DNA of 22,711 nucleotides, taken from NCBI GenBank assembly GCA_964621225.1, contig CAZULK010000033.1, forward strand, positions 1 to 22,711. Direction: 5' to 3'. The position numbers and the translations under genes were made by a program. Origin of the DNA: CAYNUJ01 sp964621225 (GTDB lineage Bacteria > Bacteroidota > Ignavibacteria > Ignavibacteriales > Melioribacteraceae). Under the pieces are notes generated by a model, which was given only the letters and a program-made list of their open reading frames with translations, made no database searches and was not told the DNA's origin. Positions 14,075 through 22,177 of this stretch are shown here, in pieces; position 1 is the first letter of the stretch; each line of letters begins with the position of its first letter.

Positions 14075-14455
14075 ATGTCGAAAAACAAAGCGGGAACAAT
14101 TGCTTGGGTTGACCTTACTGTGGAAGATGCCGGAAAAACAAAGGATTTTTATCAAAAAGTTGTGGGGTGGGAAAGTTCACCGGTTAACATGGGTGATTAC
14201 GACGATTTTGCAATGATTGTACCAGGAACCGAGAATGCTGCGGCAGGTATTTGCAATCTAAGGGGATCGAATAAAGACATTCCATCCCAATGGATGATTT
14301 ATATTATTGTTGATAACTTATTGGATAGCATTGAACAGGTAAATAAAAACGGAGGAAAGGTTGTTGCCGGACCTAAAAATATGGGAAGCCAAGGTAGATA
14401 TGCAGTGGTAGAAGACCCGGCCGGCGCAGTTTGTGCCTTATACGAAGAATATTAA
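14075..14455 (+). CDS. VOC (glyoxalase/bleomycin-resistance fold) protein
   Basis: A 126-residue single VOC module made of two beta-alpha-beta-beta-beta halves. The first half starts GTIAWVDLTVEDAGKTKDFY and has the KVVGW turn. The second has WMIYIIVDNLLDSIEQV, then KVVAGPKNMG and the terminal VVEDPAGAVCALYE strand. Some VOC proteins are metal-dependent lyases, isomerases or dioxygenases and others only bind small molecules. Here the first-strand position holds Asp and the last Glu is in ALYEE, so metal binding is possible but not shown. AAGGA at 14063-14067 precedes the ATG. It is transcribed alone and divergently from the TetR gene. Confidence 0.85.
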   Translation: MSKNKAGTIAWVDLTVEDAGKTKDFYQKVVGWESSPVNMGDYDDFAMIVPGTENAAAGICNLRGSNKDIPSQWMIYIIVDNLLDSIEQVNKNGGKVVAGPKNMGSQGRYAVVEDPAGAVCALYEEY

Positions 14456-14551
14456 AGACAATTTCGTTAAAATATTATTGTTTGTAAATATTATTTATTC
14501 TATGTTTTAAGCTTAAAATTCTCTGATTACGGACAAAAACGGACATCGTGT

Positions 14552-15874
14552 ATGAAGAATGTGATTGGTATTAGGAGAGAAACAAAAGACGATTTAGAGA
14601 GAAGAGCCCCCATTTCTCCCGATCAGGTTAAGGAATTAGTAGAGAAAAACAATTTAAAAGTAATCGTTCAACCGGCATCACAAAGAAAATATACTGACGA
14701 GCAATACCGGAATGCCGGAGCCATTTTACAGGAAGACCTTTCAGAGTGTAACATCATATTTGGTGTAAAAGAAGTTCCCATACCGGATTTAATTCCAAAC
14801 AAGCCCTTTGTTTTCTTTTCTCACACTATCAAAGGGCAGCAATATAACATGCCGCTGTTAAAAAGCATACTCGACCAAAACATAACTTTAATTGATTATG
14901 AACCCGTTACAAACGAACAGGGGAAGAGAATTATTTTCTTTGGCCGTTTTGCCGGAATAGCGGGAATGATTGATTCCCTTTGGATTTTAGGGCAAAGATT
15001 GAAATACGAAGGTTATAACACACCTTTCGAAAGAATAAAACAAGCTGTGGAATACGAAACTTTGGAGGAAGCTGAAAACGAAATTTCTGCAGTTGGAAAA
15101 GAAATTGCCGAAAATGGATTGCCCGACGAATTAACCCCATTAATTACAGGTTTTACGGGAAGGGGTAACGTATCCAAAGGAGCACAAAAAATTTATGAAC
15201 TTCTCCCGGTCGAAAAAATTTCTCCGGGTGAATTGATTGATCTGGTAGAATCGGGAAATTACTCTAACAGAAAAGTATATTCGTGTGAATTCTATTCGCC
15301 CGATTTATATTGCAGAAAAGACGGGGCCGAATTCAACAGGGAAGATTTTTATAAACATCCCGATTTGTATAAATCCCAATTCGAAAAATATATTCCATAT
15401 CTAACCGTGTTAATCAACGGAATATATTGGGAGCCGGAATTCGATAGATTAGTTACTAAGCAATTCATTACCGAATCATATAAACAAAACAAAAAATTGT
15501 CCTTAAAAGTAATCGGTGACATTACTTGTGATATAGCAGGATCAATAGAATTAACGCAAAAAGCCACTCGATACGATAACCCTTGCTATGTTTTTAATCC
15601 TGAAGACCAAAAAATTTATGACGGCTGGGAGGGAAGCGGTCCTGTAATTTTAGCCGTTGATAAACTTCCTACGGAAATTCCAAGGGAAGCAACAACATCT
15701 TTTGGCGCTGCGCTTTTGCCATTTGTTCCCAAATTAGCCGGTACGGATTTTTCGAAAGAATTTGACGAACTCGATTTGCCCGAAGAATTTAGAGGCGCTG
15801 TAATTGCTCACCGGGGCAAACTTACACCCAAATATGAATATCTTTATGAACATATTAGTCGGGATGTTAAATGA
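14552..15874 (+). CDS. lysine-ketoglutarate reductase (LKR) subunit of the saccharopine pathway
   Basis: The protein is homologous to the N-terminal half of eukaryotic alpha-aminoadipic semialdehyde synthase, which condenses lysine and 2-oxoglutarate to saccharopine. The AlaDH/PNT-type N-terminal domain shows IGIRRETKDDLERRAPISP. The family motif SHTIKGQQYNMPLL lies near residues 90-103, and LIDYEPVTNEQGKRIIFFG with RFAGIAGMIDSLW follows. A Rossmann segment TGFTGRGNVSKGAQ (about 199-212) binds the nicotinamide cofactor. The 440-residue length fits an isolated LKR domain. Its stop overlaps the next gene's start by four bases (ATGA), so the two partners are translationally coupled. A lysine-degrading direction is inferred; NADPH preference is not visible. 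Confidence 0.85.
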   Translation: MKNVIGIRRETKDDLERRAPISPDQVKELVEKNNLKVIVQPASQRKYTDEQYRNAGAILQEDLSECNIIFGVKEVPIPDLIPNKPFVFFSHTIKGQQYNMPLLKSILDQNITLIDYEPVTNEQGKRIIFFGRFAGIAGMIDSLWILGQRLKYEGYNTPFERIKQAVEYETLEEAENEISAVGKEIAENGLPDELTPLITGFTGRGNVSKGAQKIYELLPVEKISPGELIDLVESGNYSNRKVYSCEFYSPDLYCRKDGAEFNREDFYKHPDLYKSQFEKYIPYLTVLINGIYWEPEFDRLVTKQFITESYKQNKKLSLKVIGDITCDIAGSIELTQKATRYDNPCYVFNPEDQKIYDGWEGSGPVILAVDKLPTEIPREATTSFGAALLPFVPKLAGTDFSKEFDELDLPEEFRGAVIAHRGKLTPKYEYLYEHISRDVK

Positions 15875-17262
15875 ATTCATCTATGAAAAAAGTTGTTGTT
15901 TTAGGTGCCGGACAAAGTTCCCCGGCATTAATCAAGTATTTGCTTGATAATTCTGGACACTACGGTTGGTTTGTTACAGTATGCGACAGAGATTTGGAGT
16001 TGGCCCGGAAAAGAATAAACGGTCACCCAAACGGCATGGCTGTAGAATTCGATGTCACCGACGAAGCGATGAGGCATTCACAAATTAAAAGCGCCGATGT
16101 TGTTATAAACTTCCTCGCTCCAAAGTTTCAATATTTGATTGCTTTGGACTGTTTAAATTTTGGCAAACACATGATATCGGCGTCATATGAAGATATCAGA
16201 ATCCAGGACTTAAACAAAGACGCTGTTCGCAAAGGTGTTTTAATACTGAATGAAATGGGGTTGGATCCCGGAATAGATCATATGTCCGCGATGAAAGTAA
16301 TTGACAGCGTGAAGAAAAAAGGCGGTAAAATTAAAAGCTTTATTTCATATGGCAGCGGATTGCCGGCTCCGGAAGTTAATGCAAATCCTCTTAATTATTG
16401 CATTACCTGGAATCCCAGAAACGTTGTTATGGCGGGGGAAACGGGCGCTCAATATATGGAAAACGGTAAGATAAAAATCCTTCCTCATTACGAAATTTTC
16501 CAAAGAACTTGGCGGGTTGAAATAGAAAATATTGGAGTGTTGGAAGCATATCCGAACAGGGATTCTTTGATATATAAAAAGATTTTTGATCTGCCCGAAG
16601 TTCATACAATGATTAGAGGAACTCTCCGCTACCCGGGGTGGAGTGAAACTTGGAATCAGATAGTTAAACTTGGCTTGCCTAACGAGAACATTCAAATCCC
16701 GGATTTACATAAAAAGTCATATGCCGAGTTTACGGAAATGTTTCTTCCGTTGAATGTATCCGGACCAAAGTTGGAACAACGTATAGCTAATTTCTTGAAT
16801 ATTAGTCCAACCGGCGGAATAATGGAAAAGCTGAGATGGCTTGGTTTGTTTTCCAACGATAAAATAAAAGGAAAACTAAAAACTCCCGCGGAAGTGATGA
16901 CCAAGATTTTAAAATCGAAAATGCCGCTTCCCGAAGGCGCAAGGGATATGGTAATTATTGCACACGAAATTATAGCCGAATTTCCAAACAACGGAGGAGA
17001 CCAAAAAATTAAATCCACTTTGGTTAGATTCGGAACTCCAAACGGGGATACTGCAATTGCCGAAACAGTTGGATTGCCTGCAGCAATAACAGCAAAACTT
17101 CTTTTGACAAACGACATGCCGGTTGTGGGAACACAAATTCCCACAAACCACATAATTTACACGAAAGTTCTAAAAGAACTCGAGGAGTTGGGAATTAAGT
17201 TTGTTGAAAAGAAATACAGAAAAAAAACACCGATCCCACCAAAGAAAGATACAATGTTTTAG
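15871..17262 (+). CDS. saccharopine dehydrogenase (glutamate-forming type)
   Basis: Oxidises saccharopine to glutamate and alpha-aminoadipate semialdehyde, corresponding to the C-terminal half of the fused eukaryotic enzyme. The nucleotide-binding motif VVVLGAGQSS opens the protein (about 8-17). MISASYEDIRIQDL and NEMGLDPGIDHMSAMKVID (about 125-143) are family hallmarks. YGSGLPAPEVNANPLNY is the substrate-domain motif, and the C-terminus includes AETVGLPAAITAKLLL. The 463-residue length is normal. The ATG at 15871 overlaps the LKR stop; the second Met (15883) is an alternative that still keeps the Rossmann motif. It ends six bases before the convergent phosphatase gene. Confidence 0.88.
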   Translation: MNSSMKKVVVLGAGQSSPALIKYLLDNSGHYGWFVTVCDRDLELARKRINGHPNGMAVEFDVTDEAMRHSQIKSADVVINFLAPKFQYLIALDCLNFGKHMISASYEDIRIQDLNKDAVRKGVLILNEMGLDPGIDHMSAMKVIDSVKKKGGKIKSFISYGSGLPAPEVNANPLNYCITWNPRNVVMAGETGAQYMENGKIKILPHYEIFQRTWRVEIENIGVLEAYPNRDSLIYKKIFDLPEVHTMIRGTLRYPGWSETWNQIVKLGLPNENIQIPDLHKKSYAEFTEMFLPLNVSGPKLEQRIANFLNISPTGGIMEKLRWLGLFSNDKIKGKLKTPAEVMTKILKSKMPLPEGARDMVIIAHEIIAEFPNNGGDQKIKSTLVRFGTPNGDTAIAETVGLPAAITAKLLLTNDMPVVGTQIPTNHIIYTKVLKELEELGIKFVEKKYRKKTPIPPKKDTMF

Positions 17263-17268
17263 AGAAGA

Positions 17269-18903
17269 TTATTTTAATAAATTCTTCCCAACACTGTCTT
17301 CCGGTGGAGTAATTCCCAAATAATTGGCAACTGTTGTTGCAATATCTTGCGGACCGACCAATTCATTCGATGAATGATTACTAATTCCCGGTCCAACAAA
17401 AATCAAAGGCACAAATGTGTCGTATTCCCAAGGGGATCCATGGGTCGCTGCATTTTTGCGTGTTTCCGGGTTCCAAGCCAAATACCAGTACTTGTCATTT
17501 ATTATATATAAATTCCCCGATCTTCCTTTATAATAAGCCCGCTTAACTTTTTGTGACATTTCGTCTTCAGGCAATTTTTCCTCTTCGATGTCCACCGAAC
17601 AATAGACGCGATAAACTCCGTTTATTTTTTCCGCCTCATCAGATAATAAATGCTCAACTTTTGCAAGGTCAAGACCAGAGGAAACAATTTGTTTTTCGTT
17701 CAAATAGATATAAGGAGGAACGGTATGTTTAACGACGTCAAAATCCAAGTTTAATTTGTCTCTTCCAAACTCGTTCAATTTTTGAACTATAAGTTTTGTG
17801 GACAAGACTCCCGACGAGACTCCGTTTTCAATCAAATATTCCGGTGTTTCGCAAACACCATGGTCTGCAGAAAGAACTATCAACACATTTTCCAATCCGA
17901 TTTCTTTGTCAATGAAATGGAAAAGATCCGAAAGAGTTTTGTCCAAGTTCAATATTTGATCTTCATATTCTAATGTGTTCGGTCCGAACAAATGACCTAT
18001 ATAATCGGTACACGAAAAGCTGATAGATAAATAATCAACGACGTCGTCTTTGCCCAGTTCTTCATTTTTTATAAGTGCTTTTGCAAATTCATATGTCAAT
18101 CTGTCTCCCCAAGGAGAATATGGTAAATCCGCATAGAATTTTTTCTTTCTCATTTTTATAAACTTATGCGGGAAAGTGTAGCCCAACTCAGGGAGTGTTT
18201 TTTCGTAATTGTTTTTATCTTTATCGGCAAATTGATATTTATCTCTTGTATAAATTAAATCCCAACCTTTTTCATAATAGGTATCAACAAGCTTTTGTTG
18301 ATTGAAACTTTGAACCCAATCGGGATAACCGGAATAATAATATTTGCTGGTAACAAACCCACCTGAATTTTTTGAATACCAAAACGCTTTGCCCTTGTGA
18401 CCTGCCATCAAAATTGCGCCACGGTCTTTAACGGAAATCCCAAACACCTTCGATTTTTCATTATGTTCCGCTATTTTATCGCTTAAGGTTGGAGACAGTA
18501 ATCTTTTGGGAGAGCGTCCTAATTTATCTGCTTCGCCCAATATTTCGGAATTGTGGTCCTCGCAGCTGTAAACCTGAACATCATCCTTTTTTTCGAACCA
18601 GTCATTGTTCACTATTCCGTGTTTAGACGGAGTGCTACCGGTTGAAAGGGTAGAATGACCGGGTGCAGTTTTTGTCATTGAATGAATATAGTGGGCGTTT
18701 GTAAAATTTGCCCCGTTGTTTAATAAATAGTAAAATCCGTCCTCTGTGAAACTCGATTTGTATTTATCTATTACGTCGCCTCTTAATTGATCCACTGTAA
18801 GTTGAAGTACTAACTTAACATTTTCTTTTTTTTCACCCTTTGCAAACGATAGAGTGAATGAAATAAGGGTAAGCAGAATGATAGCTTTATTAATTTTTCT
18901 CAT
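17269..18903 (-). CDS. PafA-type alkaline phosphatase (secreted or periplasmic)
   Basis: Hydrolyses phosphate monoesters outside the cytoplasm. A signal peptide covers about residues 1-22. The alkaline-phosphatase-superfamily metal site is complete: Asp38 (TVDQLRGD), Thr79 as nucleophile in TKTAPGHSTLSTGS, Asp300 and His304 (CTDYIGH), Asp347 and His348 (SADHG), and His488 (THGSPW). Asn100 and the KDR pair Lys159/Arg161 match the phosphate-contacting residues that mark PafA monoesterases, as opposed to the related phosphodiesterases. The 544-residue length is typical. It lies 22 bases downstream of a secreted coiled-coil gene in the same direction and is probably co-transcribed with it. No phosphate-starvation regulatory box was recognised. 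Confidence 0.9.
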   Translation of the reverse strand: MRKINKAIILLTLISFTLSFAKGEKKENVKLVLQLTVDQLRGDVIDKYKSSFTEDGFYYLLNNGANFTNAHYIHSMTKTAPGHSTLSTGSTPSKHGIVNNDWFEKKDDVQVYSCEDHNSEILGEADKLGRSPKRLLSPTLSDKIAEHNEKSKVFGISVKDRGAILMAGHKGKAFWYSKNSGGFVTSKYYYSGYPDWVQSFNQQKLVDTYYEKGWDLIYTRDKYQFADKDKNNYEKTLPELGYTFPHKFIKMRKKKFYADLPYSPWGDRLTYEFAKALIKNEELGKDDVVDYLSISFSCTDYIGHLFGPNTLEYEDQILNLDKTLSDLFHFIDKEIGLENVLIVLSADHGVCETPEYLIENGVSSGVLSTKLIVQKLNEFGRDKLNLDFDVVKHTVPPYIYLNEKQIVSSGLDLAKVEHLLSDEAEKINGVYRVYCSVDIEEEKLPEDEMSQKVKRAYYKGRSGNLYIINDKYWYLAWNPETRKNAATHGSPWEYDTFVPLIFVGPGISNHSSNELVGPQDIATTVANYLGITPPEDSVGKNLLK

Positions 18904-18925
18904 AGAAATTCCGTGTTATTTTCGA

Positions 18926-19357
18926 TTATTTTTTCTCTTCCCACTCAATCAATTTACCATCGCGGAAGAAAAAAATGATTTTTCCGTAATAATATTGAGC
19001 AAAAGTTCCCCACTTTTCTTTGTTTCTGTTTACTTTGTCCGGTTTGCCATAACTATCCAGCAACATCTCCTCTGTCATTCCTGTCCAAACTCTTCCTGCA
19101 GCAATACGGTTGCCAATTTCTCTACCGTATTTTTTAATGAAAAAAGAAGGTAAACAGTCTTGTAATTTTTGTTCAAGTTCTTCTTTTTTATCCTCAAGCA
19201 AATTTATTTCTTTTTTCAATTCCTCTTTTTGACTCAGCAATGTTTCTTTGGCCTTGAGCAGACTGTCGTATTGGGAATCATATTCTTGTTTGGTAATTTT
19301 ATTCTGTGCAGATAAAGAAACGCTTAGAAATAAAACAGCTATAAAAAATACTTTCAT
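18926..19357 (-). CDS. secreted coiled-coil protein with BamE/SmpA-like C-terminal domain
   Basis: This 143-residue protein has no assigned function. A signal peptide occupies about residues 1-18 (ending SLSAQ), with no lipobox cysteine. Residues 24-67 form a Lys/Glu/Leu-rich coiled coil. The C-terminal half contains I-AAGRVWTGMTEEMLLDSYGKPDKV (about 85-109), the GMT-x-E-x4-YGKP pattern of the BamE/SmpA fold, then WGTFAQYYYGKIIFFFRDGKL as a beta hairpin. The protein should sit in the periplasm. It precedes the PafA gene by 22 bases in the same direction. CGGAG upstream of the ATG is a plausible ribosome site. The fold is likely; the partner is unknown. Confidence 0.75.
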   Translation of the reverse strand: MKVFFIAVLFLSVSLSAQNKITKQEYDSQYDSLLKAKETLLSQKEELKKEINLLEDKKEELEQKLQDCLPSFFIKKYGREIGNRIAAGRVWTGMTEEMLLDSYGKPDKVNRNKEKWGTFAQYYYGKIIFFFRDGKLIEWEEKK

Positions 19358-19388
19358 TTATACTCCGATTAAAAACGCAAAATTAATT

Positions 19389-19418
19389 AAAAAAATATTA
19401 AGATAGTAAATCTTTAAT
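19389..19418 (-). terminator. AT-rich intrinsic terminator after the SIR2-like gene
   Basis: On the minus strand ATTAAAGAT pairs with ATCTTAAT (one bulged A, loop TTACT), followed by a run of seven T. It lies ten bases past the SIR2-like stop. The stem is weak, but position and T-run support termination of the mnmG-rsmG-murQ-SIR2 unit. Confidence 0.45.
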
Positions 19419-19427
19419 ACAACATGA

Positions 19428-20537
19428 TTATAAAAAGGATACAAGTCCGTTTTCCTTTTCCACAAAATCTTCAAAGGACATTTCAATAAAATTGGTGTTT
19501 TTCGAAAGGGATAAATATTTATGTTTAAGCGCAGGCGGGTTTGTTCTGTTCACCACATAAATCTGTTGGTTTTCGATAACATGTTTTTTTAATAATGCCT
19601 TGATATGAATATCGGCATCCGACAAAGAATAACCGACAAAAACAATTTTCTTTGCGGCACGAATTTCTCTACCCGCTTCGCTAAAAAGTTGTTGTAATAC
19701 CGGATGACTCAATTCTTTCAGATACGAAGGAGGCATTATCAAAGTTTGAAAATCAGTATCATCCAAAGGACAGCGGTATTCATATTGAATTTTATCGGGA
19801 TAAGTAAATCCGAGAAATTTTCCTTTGTTCAATTCAATTTGCATATCCCAAGGCGTAAGCAAAGTTTGATTACAACAATTACAATATTTCCAATTCAAAC
19901 TTCCGTGAAGTTTAATTATTTTTATCGGGACGGGCGTTCTGTCACCTTTAACTTCAATTGGTTTGGAAGGATCAATCCAAAAACGGAATGGGTTTAGTTG
20001 TTCTCCCGGCACATAGTTCATTAAATGAATTGAATAGTCTATATATCCAAACTTTTCGAATAAGAAATCGAATGATTGCTCAAGTAGTGTATCATAATTT
20101 AATGTCAGTATCGAAATATTAGAGTTGTATTTCTCAACCTTCTCCCAGAATTTATGATAATACCTGCTCGGTTTGGCAGACTTATCTGCAACCACAAAAT
20201 GAATGAGTTTTATAAAATATTCTTTAATTTGCCTTAATCGCTCGATGGGAAATTCATTATTAAGACTTTCGTTCTTTTGAATGAAATAATCCAAAAATCC
20301 GAATACGGCTTCGAGTTTGGGAAATCCGCTTTCAAAATCCACGTCGAAGTTGAATTTAATGAACTCAATTACCTCTCCGCCAATTTCCGAATTAGCGATT
20401 TTAGGGTTATTTAGTATTTCCGGAAGTATCTCTTTCTGCAATGGCACGCCATCCGGTTCGCTTGCACCTGCCCCGAACACAAACAACACATCCCTTTCCG
20501 GAGGATAAGATAAAAAAACTTTGCTGTGGTTATTCAT
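19428..20537 (-). CDS. SIR2-like family protein (NAD-binding, uncharacterised)
   Basis: A 369-residue SIR2-like protein. The NAD-binding loop is GAGASEPDGVP (22-32) and the conserved T-x-NYD motif is at 145-149. The sirtuin-type catalytic histidine is His211 in KLHGSLNW. The last Rossmann segment is GYSLSDADIHIKALL (302-316). After the histidine a reduced zinc-ribbon trace is visible: C219-x2-C222, and C256 within CPLD where sirtuins have CPxC, so one cysteine is replaced by Asp259. SIR2-like domains act as protein deacylases or as NAD-degrading effectors in phage defence, and the sequence does not decide which. There is no fused effector, membrane or DNA-binding domain. The gene follows murQ by 18 bases and seems to be the last of the operon. 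Confidence 0.8.
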   Translation of the reverse strand: MNNHSKVFLSYPPERDVLFVFGAGASEPDGVPLQKEILPEILNNPKIANSEIGGEVIEFIKFNFDVDFESGFPKLEAVFGFLDYFIQKNESLNNEFPIERLRQIKEYFIKLIHFVVADKSAKPSRYYHKFWEKVEKYNSNISILTLNYDTLLEQSFDFLFEKFGYIDYSIHLMNYVPGEQLNPFRFWIDPSKPIEVKGDRTPVPIKIIKLHGSLNWKYCNCCNQTLLTPWDMQIELNKGKFLGFTYPDKIQYEYRCPLDDTDFQTLIMPPSYLKELSHPVLQQLFSEAGREIRAAKKIVFVGYSLSDADIHIKALLKKHVIENQQIYVVNRTNPPALKHKYLSLSKNTNFIEMSFEDFVEKENGLVSFL

Positions 20538-20555
20538 AAAAGAAAGGTAAAAAAA

Positions 20556-21485
20556 TTATTTTTTAATATCTAATGCCAAGCGTACAAAGCCGTCGGCTTT
20601 TTTAAGCCGTTGCCTGGCCTCTTCGACTGAGCAATTTCCCAAAATCATTACCAATGCTGTTTTAACATGCCCGTCAGCTTTTTTCAAATATTCTTCCGCC
20701 TTTTTGTAATCGACTCCGGTTATTGTCATGACAATTTTTTTTGATCTTTCAACCAACTTTTGGTTTGTCATCTGAAGGTCTATCATCATGTTTTCATATA
20801 CTTTACCAAGTCGGATCATCGACGCAGTAGTAAGCATATTCAAAACTAATTTTTGAGCAGTCCCGCTTTTCATTCTGGTTGAACCCATAATAACTTCTGG
20901 TCCCACAAAAGGACAAATAGCAACGTCAACGCCTTCTATGTCGAAGTCTTTTCTTGGGTTTGTTGTGACGAACAAAGTTGTAGCCCCCAACTCTTTTGCT
21001 TTTTTTACAGCACCTACAACGTAGGGAGTTCTTCGGCTGGCAGCTATCCCGCAAACAACATCTTTATCCGAAACTTTGGCTTTTAATACATCTGCAGCGC
21101 CATTCTCTTCAAAGTCTTCAGCACCTTCCTGGGCTTCGAACATGGCTTCTTTTCCCCCGGCAATAAATCCCTCAATCATTCCTTTAGGTGTTCCGAATGT
21201 TGGAGGGCATTCGCTGGCATCCACAACTCCAAGCCTTCCCGAAGTTCCCGCACCAAAGTATAAAAGTCGTCCGCCACGCTTTAGCGATTCAACAATTAAA
21301 TCAACAGCCTTTTCAATATAGGGTAATTCTTTTTCTACAGCCAGCGGAACGGTTTTATCTTCTTCGTTGATAATCTTTAAAATATCTGCCGTGGAAGCGA
21401 TATCGATATTCATCGAACGCGGATTTCTCTTTTCGGTTGTTAATTTTGAAAGTTGTTCAAAAAGAGTTTTGTTCTCTTCGCTCAT
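20556..21485 (-). CDS. murQ: N-acetylmuramic acid 6-phosphate etherase MurQ
   Basis: Cleaves the lactyl ether of MurNAc-6-phosphate to GlcNAc-6-phosphate and lactate during cell-wall recycling. It has a SIS-type sugar-phosphate fold. Visible landmarks are TEKRNPRSMNID (17-28), YFGAGTSGRLGVVDASECPP (76-95) with Glu92 at the catalytic-acid position, GAEDFEENG with Glu123 (the second acidic residue), and the family signature GSTRMKSGTAQK (201-212). The 309-residue length is normal. Its ATG overlaps the rsmG stop by four bases (ATGA). No MurNAc kinase or anhydro-MurNAc kinase is in the window, so its phosphorylated substrate must come from elsewhere. Confidence 0.95.
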   Translation of the reverse strand: MSEENKTLFEQLSKLTTEKRNPRSMNIDIASTADILKIINEEDKTVPLAVEKELPYIEKAVDLIVESLKRGGRLLYFGAGTSGRLGVVDASECPPTFGTPKGMIEGFIAGGKEAMFEAQEGAEDFEENGAADVLKAKVSDKDVVCGIAASRRTPYVVGAVKKAKELGATTLFVTTNPRKDFDIEGVDVAICPFVGPEVIMGSTRMKSGTAQKLVLNMLTTASMIRLGKVYENMMIDLQMTNQKLVERSKKIVMTITGVDYKKAEEYLKKADGHVKTALVMILGNCSVEEARQRLKKADGFVRLALDIKK

Positions 21486-22165
21486 CGAACGATATCCAAA
21501 ATAACCAACTTTTTGCCCTTTTCGTTTTTCGCATTCGTCGGCTTATAAGGCATTTCGTAAACTGTAGATTTCTTAATATGTGCGCGATACTTTAACTCAG
21601 CTGTTTTCAATTCTTGCTCCAGGTCTCCACCTTTCGCAGCCACAATGTAAGCGCGTTCTTTAATTAATGGCAAGGCATATCTCATCAATATAATAATCGG
21701 AACAGTTGCCCTGCTCACGATTAAATCGAATTGCCCTCTGTATTTATTGATAAATTCGTCACTCTCAACTCTAGCGTTTTCCGCAACAACGTTATGAAGT
21801 TTTAATTTGGATAAGAATTCTTGAACCGCATCAATTTTCTTTTTGGTTGAATCAACTAAAACTCCCTGAAGCAGAGGATTTACAATTCCGATAGGAATAC
21901 CGGGAAAACCTCCCCCTGTTCCAACGTCGAGAAATTTAGTGACTCTCTCAGGCAAAAACTGTGACATATAAGCAGAAAAAAAGACATGGTTCTCCACAAT
22001 GTTTTTGATATCCTTTCTGGAGATCAAATTTACTTTTCCATTTGTTTCCGCAACGAGAGAGGTGAAGTGTGCCAGTCTTTCCAATTGGTATTGGTCGGGA
22101 TTTAAACTATTTTCCCAAAAGAACTTCTTTAATTCTCTCAAATATTGTTCTTGTGTTTCCAACAA
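21482..22165 (-). CDS. rsmG: 16S rRNA (guanine527-N7)-methyltransferase RsmG
   Basis: Methylates N7 of G527 in 16S rRNA using S-adenosylmethionine. The SAM motif is DVGTGGGFPGIP (80-91). KVNLISRKD precedes it (44-52), and SRAT (151-154) and AAKGG (176-180) are the expected post-motifs. The length is 227. The start must be a TTG: an in-frame stop (the mnmG stop itself) lies five codons upstream and no ATG or GTG lies between. Two TTG codons occur in tandem at 22165 and 22162. GGGGG at 22168-22172 is spaced two bases from the first and five from the second, so the second may be used. It lies 12 bases after mnmG. Confidence 0.95.
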   Translation of the reverse strand: MLETQEQYLRELKKFFWENSLNPDQYQLERLAHFTSLVAETNGKVNLISRKDIKNIVENHVFFSAYMSQFLPERVTKFLDVGTGGGFPGIPIGIVNPLLQGVLVDSTKKKIDAVQEFLSKLKLHNVVAENARVESDEFINKYRGQFDLIVSRATVPIIILMRYALPLIKERAYIVAAKGGDLEQELKTAELKYRAHIKKSTVYEMPYKPTNAKNEKGKKLVILDIVR

Positions 22166-22177
22166 AACCCCCGAAAA

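Noticed and set aside
14478..14506. TTGTTT-N17-TATGTT as promoter for the lysine-degradation pair
   Set aside because: Spacing is right, but the hexamers match consensus at only three and four positions, which is expected by chance in DNA this AT-rich.
16692..17153. A 153-codon open frame on the minus strand opposite saccharopine dehydrogenase
   Set aside because: It lies fully antisense to a well-recognised gene, has no ribosome site or family resemblance, and its composition follows from the codon bias of the sense gene.
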